Shown here piece after piece: positions 1-6,750 of a stretch of DNA of 22,836 nt. The notes under the pieces were generated by a model. That model saw only the letters and a list, made by a program, of their open reading frames with translations, made no database searches and was not told the DNA's origin. How positions within the stretch are numbered: the first letter of the stretch is position 1; each line of letters opens with the position of its first letter. The stretch is from NCBI GenBank assembly GCA_964491425.1, contig CAZBFR010000005.1, forward strand, positions 1 through 22,836, written 5' to 3'. The position numbers were made by a program, and so were the translations under genes. The DNA comes from CAYFMS01 sp964491425 (lineage in GTDB: Bacteria; Patescibacteriota; Patescibacteriia; UBA9934).

Positions 1-1
1 C

Positions 2-55
2 CCAATAGACCCAACGACTCTTAAGACCCTCCAAGAGTTACGAAAGGGGGGATAG
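2..55 (+). CDS. C-terminal tail of an unidentified upstream gene (partial)
   Basis: One frame is open from the window edge to a TAG at 53-55 and encodes PIDPTTLKTLQELRKGG. A strong hairpin terminator begins 7 nt after the stop, which is what the end of a real gene would look like. The tail is too short to assign to a family. The other two forward frames contain early stops. Moderate to low confidence, resting on the stop-terminator spacing alone. Confidence 0.4.
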   Translation, partial: PIDPTTLKTLQELRKGG

Positions 56-61
56 ACCCTA

Positions 62-93
62 AAAACATACCGCTCGACAGGGCGGTATGTTTT
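62..93 (+). terminator. Perfect 12-bp hairpin terminator
   Basis: Arms 62-73 (AAAACATACCGC) and 82-93 are exact reverse complements around an 8-nt loop. The 3' arm ends in TTTT. The hairpin is A-rich on the 5' side and T-rich on the 3' side, so it could work in both directions. It closes the gene ending at 55 and overlaps the promoter of the next gene. Confidence 0.75.
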
Positions 94-101
94 GCTATAA
101 T
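74..101 (+). promoter_or_regulatory. Promoter of the 108-1286 gene, nested in the terminator
   Basis: TCGACA (74-79, one mismatch to TTGACA) is followed by 16 nt and then TATAAT (96-101), preceded by TGC as an extended -10. The -35 box lies in the loop of the terminator hairpin and the 3' arm of the hairpin forms most of the spacer. The ATG at 108 is 6 nt after the -10, so the predicted transcript is leaderless. Confidence 0.7.
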
Positions 102-107
102 CAACCC

Positions 108-1286
108 ATGTTAAAGAAGAAGAAGCTAAAGGAGGTCCATCTCTCAAGATCGCTTCGAATTTACCAAAAAGCGTCTGTCGCCTTTGTTATTTTTTCGTTC
201 TTCCTTCTTCTTGCCGTTCTTTATTTATCGGTCTCGAGGGCGACGATCCATATCGAGCCGGTTCCGATCGCAAAAGCGGTAACGGTCCCGTTTGTCGTAA
301 CGCCCAACCCACAACTCGAGGGTGAAATTTCAGGCTACGTCCTCTCTAAAACGAAAACAAAGTCCCAAGTATTTACTATTTCGGAAGAGGGGGCAATACG
401 TGTTGAGGCGAAGGCTCGTGGGTTTGTAACGCTTGTAAACGAGACGGGCTCGCCGCAACCCCTTGTTGCAACGACGCGACTTCTTTCTCCGGATCAGGTT
501 CTGTTTCGGCTAGACGAGGGGACGACCGTTCCGGCAAAGGGAGAGGTCGTTGTTGCGGTGACGGCGGATAAGATTGGGGCCGACGGAAATATACCGGCGA
601 CACAGTTTACGATTCCCGGACTTCCCGCATCGCTTCAAAAATCCATTTACGGTGTTTCTCTCGAGGCGATGGTTGGTGGCGTTGAATATCAGCGCGCGAT
701 TACGGAAGATGACCTTGCGCAGGCGAAATCTGTACTTGAATCCGCTCTTGTTGAGGAGCTTAAGGCCGAGCTTCGCGGACTTGTTCCTTCGGAAACATTC
801 TCGGGAGATACGTACCAAATCACGATCAAAGATTCGGCAACGACGATAAAGCCGGGGGACGTTGTCGGAGCGATCCCTGTAAAGTTGACGGCGGAGGTGA
901 CGGGCATCTACTATGATCGGGCGTCGATTACCGACTTTGTAGAGCAGGCCTTATTCTCGTCGGTGGAGGACGGCTATATGCTCGCTTTCGCGAATCTCGA
1001 GACAATTTCCGCAACAATTAAGGGGGTGGACGCGGTAAACGAACGGGCAACGATTGAGGTGGCGCTCGACGGTGTCGCGCGAATAGACTCCGATAATCCA
1101 CTCTTTGAACGGGATCGATTTGTCGGCAAGCCGGAGAAAGAGGTCCTCGCGATCCTCGAAGCGAATAAAGAAATTGAGCGTGCGACCATTGCGTTTTCCC
1201 CATTTTGGATTAAACGCATGCCAACGCTTAAGGACCATATTGAATTACGAATTAAAGAACCAAGTGTAGGAGGCACTGAAGAATAA
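108..1286 (+). CDS. Single-pass membrane protein with large extracytoplasmic domain, baseplate-J-like family
   Basis: A 392-residue protein. A lysine-rich cytoplasmic N-terminus is followed by one membrane segment at about residues 23-44 and then a long, mostly beta-type extracytoplasmic region rich in Val, Thr and Ile. The segment with VTLVNETGSPQPLVATTRL and the following LFRLDEGTTVPAKG resembles proteins of Patescibacteria that are annotated as baseplate J/gp47-like; that name is homology only and no phage role is implied. I chose the ATG at 108, not the in-frame ATG at 87, because 87 lies inside the terminator hairpin and upstream of the TATAAT. The gene ends 2 nt before thrS, so the two are probably cotranscribed. 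Function unknown; a cell-surface role is an inference from topology. Confidence 0.7.
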   Translation: MLKKKKLKEVHLSRSLRIYQKASVAFVIFSFFLLLAVLYLSVSRATIHIEPVPIAKAVTVPFVVTPNPQLEGEISGYVLSKTKTKSQVFTISEEGAIRVEAKARGFVTLVNETGSPQPLVATTRLLSPDQVLFRLDEGTTVPAKGEVVVAVTADKIGADGNIPATQFTIPGLPASLQKSIYGVSLEAMVGGVEYQRAITEDDLAQAKSVLESALVEELKAELRGLVPSETFSGDTYQITIKDSATTIKPGDVVGAIPVKLTAEVTGIYYDRASITDFVEQALFSSVEDGYMLAFANLETISATIKGVDAVNERATIEVALDGVARIDSDNPLFERDRFVGKPEKEVLAILEANKEIERATIAFSPFWIKRMPTLKDHIELRIKEPSVGGTEE

Positions 1287-1288
1287 AT

Positions 1289-2455
1289 ATGTCAGAATCG
1301 AACTTGTTTGCGATGCGCCATAGTTGTGCTCATTTACTCGCCTCCGCTATCGCGAAGCGTTTTCCAGAAGCAAAATTCGGCGTTGGGCCGGTTATTGAAA
1401 ATGGATTTTATTACGATGTCTTATTTCCGGAGCCTATTTCGGACACGTTTTTAAAAAAGATTGAGAAAGATATGCGGGCGCTCCAAAAGCAGGGGTTTGC
1501 AATGGAGCGAGAAGAGATGGGAATCGACGAAGCGATCGCGTTTTTCTCGGATCGAAAACAGGATTTTAAAGTTGAACTTTTGCGCGCCCTAAAAGAAAAG
1601 GGAACGACGGCGCTTAANNNNNNNNNNNNNNNNNNNNNNNNNNNNNNNNNNNNNNNNNNNNNNNNNNNNNNNNNNNNNNNNNNNNNNNNNNNNNNNNNNN
1701 NNNNNNNNNNNNNNNNNCCGGATCAGGTTCTAGACGAGGTTCTTGCGATTTACGATATCGCAAACCGTTTCTACGAGAAATTTGGAATGACGTTCCACCG
1801 TGTTCGTCTATCCGTTCGTGATCCTAAGAATCCTGGTGCTTACCTTGGCGAATCGTCGGTTTGGGATTCTTCCGAGAAGATGCTTCGGGAGGCGATGGAG
1901 AAAGTTGGTCGAGAGGTTGAAGTTGGCGAAGGGGAGGCGGCGTTTTACGGTCCAAAGCTTGATTTCATGACAAAGGACGCGATTGGTCGGGAGTGGCAAC
2001 TTGCGACGATTCAGCTCGACTTTAATCAACCTGAGCGATTTGGGCTCGAATATACGGACTCGGACGGCGAGCGAAAGCGCCCTGTAATGGTCCACCGCGC
2101 GATCCTTGGTTCCGTTGAGCGGTTTATGGGGGTTATGATTGAGCATTATGCGGGCGCGTTTCCATTCTGGCTCGCGCCGGAGCAGATCCGACTTATAACC
2201 GTTTCGGATCAGTTTGAAGACTTTGCAAAAGGAGTACTTGCGCAGCTTGAAGATGCTGGAATCCGAGCGACGGTCGACGCGTCAAACGAAGGCGTTGGAA
2301 AGAAAATCCGAAACTCGGCAATGGCAAAAATTCCTTGGAGCATTGTTATCGGAGAAAAAGAAGTAGCCGGCGAACCTTTTAGAATCACGGTCTTTGGTGG
2401 TGATGAACTGCAGGTTGCCCAGACCGATCTTGTAGAAAAAGCAAAACAACCATAA
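1289..2455 (+). CDS. thrS: Threonyl-tRNA synthetase, interrupted by an assembly gap
   Basis: Charges tRNA-Thr with threonine. The protein starts directly at the editing-domain motif (MRHSCAHLLASAI at residues 9-21), so the N-terminal TGS domain of longer ThrRS is absent. The part after the gap has the class II end region: GREWQLATIQLDFN, then VMVHRAILGSVERF, whose histidine is the third zinc ligand in known ThrRS. A C-terminal anticodon-binding domain follows (WLAPEQIRL onward, with VGKKIRNSAMAKIPW). The gap removes the end of the editing domain, class II motif 1 and the NCPxH cysteine and DDAHxF histidine zinc ligands. Comparison with the family suggests about 200 residues are missing, but the N run spans only 33 codons. 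The reading frame happens to continue across it, so the length given here is not real. Confidence 0.95.
   Translation: MSESNLFAMRHSCAHLLASAIAKRFPEAKFGVGPVIENGFYYDVLFPEPISDTFLKKIEKDMRALQKQGFAMEREEMGIDEAIAFFSDRKQDFKVELLRALKEKGTTALXXXXXXXXXXXXXXXXXXXXXXXXXXXXXXXXXXPDQVLDEVLAIYDIANRFYEKFGMTFHRVRLSVRDPKNPGAYLGESSVWDSSEKMLREAMEKVGREVEVGEGEAAFYGPKLDFMTKDAIGREWQLATIQLDFNQPERFGLEYTDSDGERKRPVMVHRAILGSVERFMGVMIEHYAGAFPFWLAPEQIRLITVSDQFEDFAKGVLAQLEDAGIRATVDASNEGVGKKIRNSAMAKIPWSIVIGEKEVAGEPFRITVFGGDELQVAQTDLVEKAKQP
1618..1717. other. Assembly gap of 100 N inside thrS
   Basis: Exactly 100 N, the usual placeholder for a scaffold join of unknown size. About 600 bp of ThrRS coding sequence should lie here, judged from the motifs missing between the TTAL and PDQVLDEV flanks. 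Confidence 0.98.
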
Positions 2456-2485
2456 AAAAACCGGGGCGCGTAGCCCCGTGTTTTT
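2454..2485. terminator. Bidirectional terminator between thrS and the small convergent gene
   Basis: CGGGGC (2462-2467) pairs with GCCCCG (2473-2478) around a 5-nt loop. T5 follows on the plus strand (2481-2485), and the A run at 2454-2460 gives a T tract on the minus strand. It sits between two stop codons (thrS ends at 2455, the opposing gene at 2484) and can serve both. Confidence 0.85.
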
Positions 2486-2813
2486 ATAATTCTACACGTT
2501 TATCAGAATTATTTGAGTACTGTTTAGACTGCGGTTCGAAATCGACTTCCGGATCCATGGTGTCATCGTCTTGATCCGGCAGGTCTCTATAGAATTGAGC
2601 GACATTTTCTTTTGCGGTTGAGCTATTTGATTTGACTCGTTCTTGAGTTGGTACGACGGTTTCGGCGTCTTCGTAATTAGTCGGCGCAGTTTCTTGGACT
2701 GGCGGTGCTGCCTCGGCCCTTGCTCTTTCCTCTGCCATTTTCTTATTATGCCGCTCTGCTGCTTCTATCGCCGCATCACCCCTATCCATTATTCTCTTAA
2801 ATAGACTTCTCAT
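2484..2813 (-). CDS. Small charged, probably disordered protein of unknown function
   Basis: Encodes 109 residues. The N-terminus is basic and likely helical (MRSLFKRIMDRGDAAIEAAERH), followed by a Glu/Ala-rich helix to about residue 35. The rest is low-complexity sequence rich in Asp, Glu, Pro, Ser and Thr, with no cysteines, membrane segment or family motif that I recognise. It is supported as a gene by a -10 box (TATTAA) 8 nt before the ATG and a shared terminator right after the stop. It is divergent from miaA, with a 56-nt shared upstream region. Confidence 0.6.
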   Translation of the reverse strand: MRSLFKRIMDRGDAAIEAAERHNKKMAEERARAEAAPPVQETAPTNYEDAETVVPTQERVKSNSSTAKENVAQFYRDLPDQDDDTMDPEVDFEPQSKQYSNNSDKRVEL

Positions 2814-2821
2814 AAATTCAG

Positions 2822-2827
2822 TTAATA
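2822..2827 (-). promoter_or_regulatory. -10 box of the 109-residue protein gene
   Basis: TATTAA lies 8 nt upstream of the ATG at 2813 on the minus strand. No good -35 is visible. The predicted start of transcription is at or within a nucleotide or two of the start codon. Confidence 0.45.
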
Positions 2828-2829
2828 CC

Positions 2830-2858
2830 TTTACAAACTAGCAATTTTAGGGCATAAT
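2830..2858 (+). promoter_or_regulatory. miaA promoter
   Basis: TTTACA (2830-2835), a 17-nt spacer and CATAAT (2853-2858). The ATG is 11 nt downstream, giving a predicted leader of about 4 nt. No Shine-Dalgarno sequence lies in the interval. Confidence 0.7.
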
Positions 2859-2869
2859 CACAAAAACTT

Positions 2870-3583
2870 ATGCACAAGGTTATAGTACTTGCAGGGGTAA
2901 CGGGAAGCGGAAAAACGGCGCTATCTCTCGAGTTAGCCGAAGCGATTAATGGGGAAATTATTGTTGCCGATTCACGCACGGTTTACAAAGGAATGGATAT
3001 CGGGACGGCGAAGGTAATAAGGGAAGAGCGGGCGAGGGTGCCGCACCACGGTCTCGACCTTGTTGAGCCAAATGAACCCTGGACCGTTTTTGATTTTAAG
3101 GTTCACGCGGAGAAACTGATCGAGGAGATCGTAGAGCGTGGACACGTTCCAATTATTGTTGGCGGAACCGGACTCTATCTTTCGGCGTTGACGGATAACT
3201 ATGATTTTGCGACGAAAACCGTAGGGCCGAAGAAATACAACGTCCTCATGTTGATGACAAAGACCGATCGCGAGACGCTCTACGAACGAGTTGACGCGCG
3301 AGTCGACGCAATGCTCGCGAATGGATTTGAAGCCGAGGTGCGGGCGGTTTACGAAAAGTACGGAGCGGACGTGCCGAGTATGACGGGAATCGGTTACCGG
3401 CAATTTGCAAAGTATTTTAAGGGTGAGATTTCTTACGAGGAGACGGTTCGGCAAATGAAACGAGATTCGAGACACTACGCAAAACGGCAGTGGACTTGGT
3501 GGAGACACCACGGTGACGGCGTACGAGAAGTGACAAGCGTCGAAGAAGCGAAGATGCTCGCTCGAGCCTTTTTAAACGAATAA
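2870..3583 (+). CDS. miaA: tRNA dimethylallyltransferase, compact form
   Basis: Transfers a dimethylallyl group to N6 of A37 in tRNAs that read UNN codons. Visible motifs are the P-loop GVTGSGKT (residues 9-16), DSRTVYKGMDIGTAK, VPHHGLDLVEP and IIVGGTGLYLSAL. The C-terminal part has ANGFEAEVRAVYEKYG, GIGYRQF and YAKRQWTW. At 237 residues it is much shorter than the usual 300 or more. The sequence passes directly from the TGLYLSAL region to the LLxxRVDxRVDxML region, so about 70-75 residues are absent: the inserted helical domain and the segment with the conserved RRxxRALE-type motif. The catalytic core is kept. There is no frameshift or gap here, and the flanking motifs are intact. Confidence 0.9.
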   Translation: MHKVIVLAGVTGSGKTALSLELAEAINGEIIVADSRTVYKGMDIGTAKVIREERARVPHHGLDLVEPNEPWTVFDFKVHAEKLIEEIVERGHVPIIVGGTGLYLSALTDNYDFATKTVGPKKYNVLMLMTKTDRETLYERVDARVDAMLANGFEAEVRAVYEKYGADVPSMTGIGYRQFAKYFKGEISYEETVRQMKRDSRHYAKRQWTWWRHHGDGVREVTSVEEAKMLARAFLNE

Positions 3584-3742
3584 CCCACGCACGGCAGAGG
3601 CCGGCGTGGGCAAACGACGATAGAGCAAAGGTGATGGGCTCGACCTAGACGAAAGGTGCTCGAGGGCTGCGCTAGCCCAAGACAATGGAGGAGACGCAAG
3701 CGACCTGCCGGCAGATCGAACCCAAAACGAAAACGCGTATCT
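3584..3742 (-). ncRNA. Candidate structured small RNA gene (unassigned)
   Basis: The 194 nt between miaA and gatB hold no convincing gene but do hold a consensus minus-strand promoter (-35 TTGACA, extended -10) just downstream of gatB. A transcript from about 3742 would contain a hairpin at 3702-3717 (GATCTG/CAGGTC, loop CCGG), another at 3664-3678 (GGGCT/AGCCC), a possible longer pairing 635-640 with 674-679 (add 3000), and a strong terminal hairpin at 3584-3610 (7 bp plus 4 bp, one bulged A, loop of 4). A U-rich stretch (UUAUUCGUUU) follows inside the miaA end. I looked for SRP RNA, RNase P RNA, tmRNA and tRNA signatures and found none. The alternative is a long 3' region of miaA or gatB. 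Confidence 0.35.
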
Positions 3743-3771
3743 GTGATAAGTATGCCACAAATACGCGTTTT
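3730..3771 (-). terminator. Inverted repeat after gatB, likely terminator
   Basis: AAAACGCGTAT (3730-3740) and its exact reverse complement (3761-3771) form an 11-bp stem around a 20-nt loop. On the minus strand it begins 7 nt after the gatB stop, and the 3' arm ends in TTTT followed by CGTTTT. On the plus strand the 3' arm ends in TTTT, so it may also stop transcripts from miaA. The loop contains the -10 box of a minus-strand promoter. Confidence 0.6.
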
Positions 3772-3776
3772 GTCAA
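3749..3776 (-). promoter_or_regulatory. Strong minus-strand promoter downstream of gatB
   Basis: TTGACA (3771-3776, perfect), a 16-nt spacer and CATACT (3749-3754) preceded by TGG as an extended -10. It starts one base after the gatB stop codon and points away from it toward miaA. No protein gene lies downstream on that strand until far past miaA, so it most likely drives a small or antisense RNA. Transcription would start past the 5' arm of the surrounding hairpin, so that terminator could not form in the new RNA. Confidence 0.55.
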
Positions 3777-3777
3777 T

Positions 3778-5250
3778 TTAGGAGAGTCGGTCTCGAAGGA
3801 GCTTCGCCGTTAATTCCGGGTCGGCGTTTCCGCGGGTTTCTTTCATAATTTGACCGAGGAAGAACTGAAGGAGCTTTGTTTCTCCCGCCTTGTAGCGTTC
3901 GACTTCCTTCGGGTTTTGCTCGAGAACCGTGGTGATAACGCCACCAAGGGCGTCTCCGCTATCGATACGTTTCGCGCCAAGCGATTCAACGACGTGGCTC
4001 GGATCCGCTCCGTCTTCAAGCATTTTCTCGAGAACCTTTAAGCCGTTTGGTCCCGTAATCGCACCTGTCGCAAGGAGCGAGAGGAACTCCGCGAAGTTTT
4101 CCGGGGTAAGTTTCATTGTTTCAATCGACGCTCCGTTATCTGTAAGAAGCCCGAGGAGTTTGTTAAGCGTCCAGCTCGGAACGAGTTTCGTATAGGCATC
4201 GTTTTTCTCGAAAGTACCGATTTCGGAAAGAACATGCTCTACGAAGTTTGCAAGCGCCGGTTCATCGACAAATTGCTTTGCATCCTCCGGTTTAAACCCA
4301 TATTCCGAAACAAAGCGTGCCCGTTTCGCGCGAGGGAGTTCCGGAAGTGTGCGCTTAAGCTCGTCGGTTAGGCTCGAAAGGTCCATTGGCGGAATATCCG
4401 GCTCAGGGAAGTAGCGGTAATCCGCGGATCCCTCTTTCTCGCGCTGGAGTTCCGTCGCTTGTTTCTCGTCGTTCCATCCACGCGTTGTTGTTACGCTCGG
4501 AATCGCTCCTTTTTCCCAAAGCTCGGTTTGTCGTTTTATTTCATATTCGATCGCCCGTTCAACATTTCGGAACGAGTTCACGTTTTTAATCTCCGTTTTT
4601 GGGTGGAGCTCGTCGCTTAGCGGAACGCCGTTCTCGTCGACTTCTCGAAGGGAGATATTTACGTCGCAACGAAGTTGACCCCTTTCCATATCGGCGTCCG
4701 AAACGCCAAGCGTACGGGCAATAAGTCGGAGCTCTTGGAGATAGGCCTTCGCTTCCGCGGAGTTTCGGAAATCCGGTTTTGTTACAATTTCGCAAAGCGG
4801 TGCTCCCGCGCGATTATAGTCAACATAGCTTTTTCCGTCGGCGCCGTGGATATTTTTCGCCGCGTCTTCTTCGAGGTGGAGTCGTTCAATACGAATTTTC
4901 GTTGGAGCCTCGGTTCCCGGTACGTCAATTTCAAGCCAACCGTTTTGCATAATTGGCATATCAAACTGTGAAATCTGGTATGCCTTCGGAAGATCTGGGT
5001 AGAAGTAGTGTTTACGGTCAAACTTTGAAATCTTTGCGATCTCTCCGCTCAGCGCAAGACTAAGGCGAACGGCCCATTCGACCGCCTGTGCGTTTGGCAC
5101 AGGAAGCGTCCCCGGATGACCAAGATCGATCGCGCTAATGTGCGCGTTTGGTTCGGCGTCAGGGGCAGCGTTTCGCGCGCCCGAAAAGAGCTTGCTTTTC
5201 GTTTTAAGCTGGATATGGGTTTCAAGACCGATAACAGGAGAGAGTCGCAT
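3778..5250 (-). CDS. gatB: Aspartyl/glutamyl-tRNA amidotransferase subunit B
   Basis: Kinase/amidotransferase subunit of GatCAB, which converts misacylated Glu-tRNA-Gln (and Asp-tRNA-Asn) to the correct amide form. It is 490 residues, normal for the family. Conserved segments appear in order: IGLETHIQL, GHPGTLPVPN, FDRKHYFYPDLPKAYQISQ, LHLEEDAAK, DYNRAGAPLCEIVTKPD, MERGQLRCDVNISLRE, EIKNVNSFRNVERA and SADYRYFPEPDIPP. A C-terminal YqeY-like tRNA-binding tail (EVERYKAGETKLLQFFLGQIM) follows. The partner genes gatA and gatC are not in the window. The gene has its own promoter inside the end of the preceding membrane-protein gene. Confidence 0.97.
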   Translation of the reverse strand: MRLSPVIGLETHIQLKTKSKLFSGARNAAPDAEPNAHISAIDLGHPGTLPVPNAQAVEWAVRLSLALSGEIAKISKFDRKHYFYPDLPKAYQISQFDMPIMQNGWLEIDVPGTEAPTKIRIERLHLEEDAAKNIHGADGKSYVDYNRAGAPLCEIVTKPDFRNSAEAKAYLQELRLIARTLGVSDADMERGQLRCDVNISLREVDENGVPLSDELHPKTEIKNVNSFRNVERAIEYEIKRQTELWEKGAIPSVTTTRGWNDEKQATELQREKEGSADYRYFPEPDIPPMDLSSLTDELKRTLPELPRAKRARFVSEYGFKPEDAKQFVDEPALANFVEHVLSEIGTFEKNDAYTKLVPSWTLNKLLGLLTDNGASIETMKLTPENFAEFLSLLATGAITGPNGLKVLEKMLEDGADPSHVVESLGAKRIDSGDALGGVITTVLEQNPKEVERYKAGETKLLQFFLGQIMKETRGNADPELTAKLLRDRLS

Positions 5251-5259
5251 AATGACACG

Positions 5260-5288
5260 ACTGTACCGTAAATCTACGACTTTCGCAA
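5260..5288 (-). promoter_or_regulatory. gatB promoter
   Basis: TTGCGA (5283-5288), a 17-nt spacer and TACAGT (5260-5265), 9 nt before the gatB ATG. The -35 lies in the last codons of the upstream membrane-protein gene. The predicted leader is only 1-3 nt. Confidence 0.6.
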
Positions 5289-5894
5289 GATATTTCGGAC
5301 ATAGGTCGTGTAGAGCGGGAGGGTGGCAATAAGATAGAGAAAGGCGAGGAATTCGTGGATCATTGACGGCCTCGTAACCGAGAAAAACGCCGTTTTAAGG
5401 TCGCCGTGGGCAAGGAGAAGAACCGAAGCGGTAAAGAATACAAGGAAACCAAGGAGGAGTAGGGCGTGAAGGCCGAACCGTGTAGCAAGCTCTTTTAGGG
5501 CGCGCCCTTTTAGCGTGTTAAGGTGTTCGAGTGTTGCTACTGATGGCGAATAGGCCATTTTTGAGGAGAGGGCCGGAACGGGAAAAAGAAGCAGGAAGAG
5601 AATCACTCCGGGAAGAATGAATAAAACAAACCCCGTAAAAACAAACACGCTTAAGATCGCAAACGTAAAGATTCCGTAAAGAAGTGGGCGGAGCGGACGC
5701 GTGCGTTTTACACCGTTTACAAGAACAAGATGCGAGATAAAGAGGCCTATGAAAAAAATCGATCCAAATAGGAGCTTAACCCAAAACGCGAACCCGGGAG
5801 AAAAACTTATTCCGCTATAAAAATAAGCCAATGCAAAAATAAAGAGCACTGTTTGTAGCGGAATCGCCCTAGGATCGAGAATCTTTGAGGTCAT
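5274..5894 (-). CDS. Multi-pass membrane protein, unknown function (shorter of a related pair)
   Basis: A 206-residue, strongly hydrophobic protein with about five to six predicted membrane segments (roughly residues 12-30, 36-57, 70-92, 90-112, 142-162 and 178-196). It contains FILPGVILFLLLFPVPAL followed by a polar TLEHLNTLKGRALKEL helix. That arrangement, an LPG-bearing helix followed by a short amphipathic A/S-x-LxxGR segment, resembles the core of glycerophosphodiesterase membrane-domain and DUF975-type proteins. Its start overlaps the end of the upstream membrane-protein gene by 26 nt, so it is almost certainly translated from the same mRNA. The two look like distant paralogs. No function can be assigned. 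Confidence 0.65.
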   Translation of the reverse strand: MTSKILDPRAIPLQTVLFIFALAYFYSGISFSPGFAFWVKLLFGSIFFIGLFISHLVLVNGVKRTRPLRPLLYGIFTFAILSVFVFTGFVLFILPGVILFLLLFPVPALSSKMAYSPSVATLEHLNTLKGRALKELATRFGLHALLLLGFLVFFTASVLLLAHGDLKTAFFSVTRPSMIHEFLAFLYLIATLPLYTTYVRNILRKS

Positions 5895-6750
5895 GATAGA
5901 GAACGGTATCGGTTACGGTAAAGAGCGGGTACCAAATTGTAAGAAGTGCCATCATCATTACTGCAGAAAGGATATCTGCACTCTTTGAAACGAGGTCGGA
6001 AGGCGCGAGCGGAAGATAGAAGAAAAAGATCGTAATGGCAACGTATGCGAGGAGTTGACTTAGAAAGAAGCCGGTAAACGTTATTAGGCGCGGAATAAAT
6101 AAGCGAAGAAGCGTCGAAAGGAAGCGTCCGCGAACAAGGTCGCGCGAGCTTGTGAGCGAAGTGAAGAGAGAGGTGCCGTCGATTAGGTAGGCAAATCTAC
6201 TAAATTGTAGATGAATTCCGATATAGAGAATTCCGGCAACCGCGAAAATAAGTCCGAAGAAATAGAGGAAGATTCCTAGAAGCGAGAGAAGACCGATTCC
6301 GTTGTTCACCGAAAGCCATACGAGAAAAAAACCAGGAGCGATTGCAAGAAGCGGAAGCATCGTAATAAAAAACTGCGTGATTTGAATCGATAGAACGAAG
6401 GGGAATTCACGAACACTTTTAAGAAATGTTGGTTTTGCTTCAAGCTCGCGTTTTGAAAGAAGCGTTGCGCTTGCAAGAATAATGCAAATCGGAATAAAGA
6501 CCGAGGCGATAAGTTGTATGTTAAGTGTCACGAATCCGTTTAAAACGAGACCGATTTTTTCGATCGAGGAAACGAGACCGTTCGCGACAAGGAACTCGAT
6601 ATCGTTTCCCGGAGCGAGAATCGTTCCGACGACGAACGGGATAAGCGCGACAAAGTAGAGGGCGGAAAACGAAGTGAATCCTCGAACGTTTTTAAAATAG
6701 AGTTCGAATCCACGGTCGAGGAGGGAGCCAATACTTGGAAGCGTTTTCAT
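5869..6750 (-). CDS. Multi-pass membrane protein, unknown function (longer of a related pair)
   Basis: A 293-residue integral membrane protein with about six membrane segments and a soluble amphipathic N-terminus (MKTLPSIGSLLDRGFELYFKNV). The N-terminal motif and the later FSRFAYLIDGTSLFTSLTSSRDLVRGRF stretch fit the pattern of bacterial proteins with a glycerophosphoryl diester phosphodiesterase-type membrane domain that lack the catalytic domain. Its ATG overlaps the tmk stop (ATGA), placing it in the dut-tmk transcript. It overlaps the next membrane protein by 26 nt. The genetic link to nucleotide genes may be only cotranscription. Function unknown. Confidence 0.65.
   Translation of the reverse strand: MKTLPSIGSLLDRGFELYFKNVRGFTSFSALYFVALIPFVVGTILAPGNDIEFLVANGLVSSIEKIGLVLNGFVTLNIQLIASVFIPICIILASATLLSKRELEAKPTFLKSVREFPFVLSIQITQFFITMLPLLAIAPGFFLVWLSVNNGIGLLSLLGIFLYFFGLIFAVAGILYIGIHLQFSRFAYLIDGTSLFTSLTSSRDLVRGRFLSTLLRLFIPRLITFTGFFLSQLLAYVAITIFFFYLPLAPSDLVSKSADILSAVMMMALLTIWYPLFTVTDTVLYHDLKDSRS

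Noticed and set aside
87..107. ATG at 87 as the start of the first complete gene
   Set aside because: It is inside the terminator hairpin and upstream of the TATAAT, so it would not be in the predicted mRNA.
3572..3760. 62-codon minus-strand frame between gatB and miaA
   Set aside because: It needs a TTG start located upstream of the predicted transcript start, has Ser/Ala/Pro-rich composition typical of chance frames in GC-rich hairpins, and runs into miaA.
3584..3777. SRP RNA, RNase P RNA, tmRNA or tRNA in the structured intergenic region
   Set aside because: No GGAAGG/AGCAG SRP loop, no GAAAGUCC RNase P core, and a TTCGATC triplet that looked like a T-loop has no pairing stem around it.
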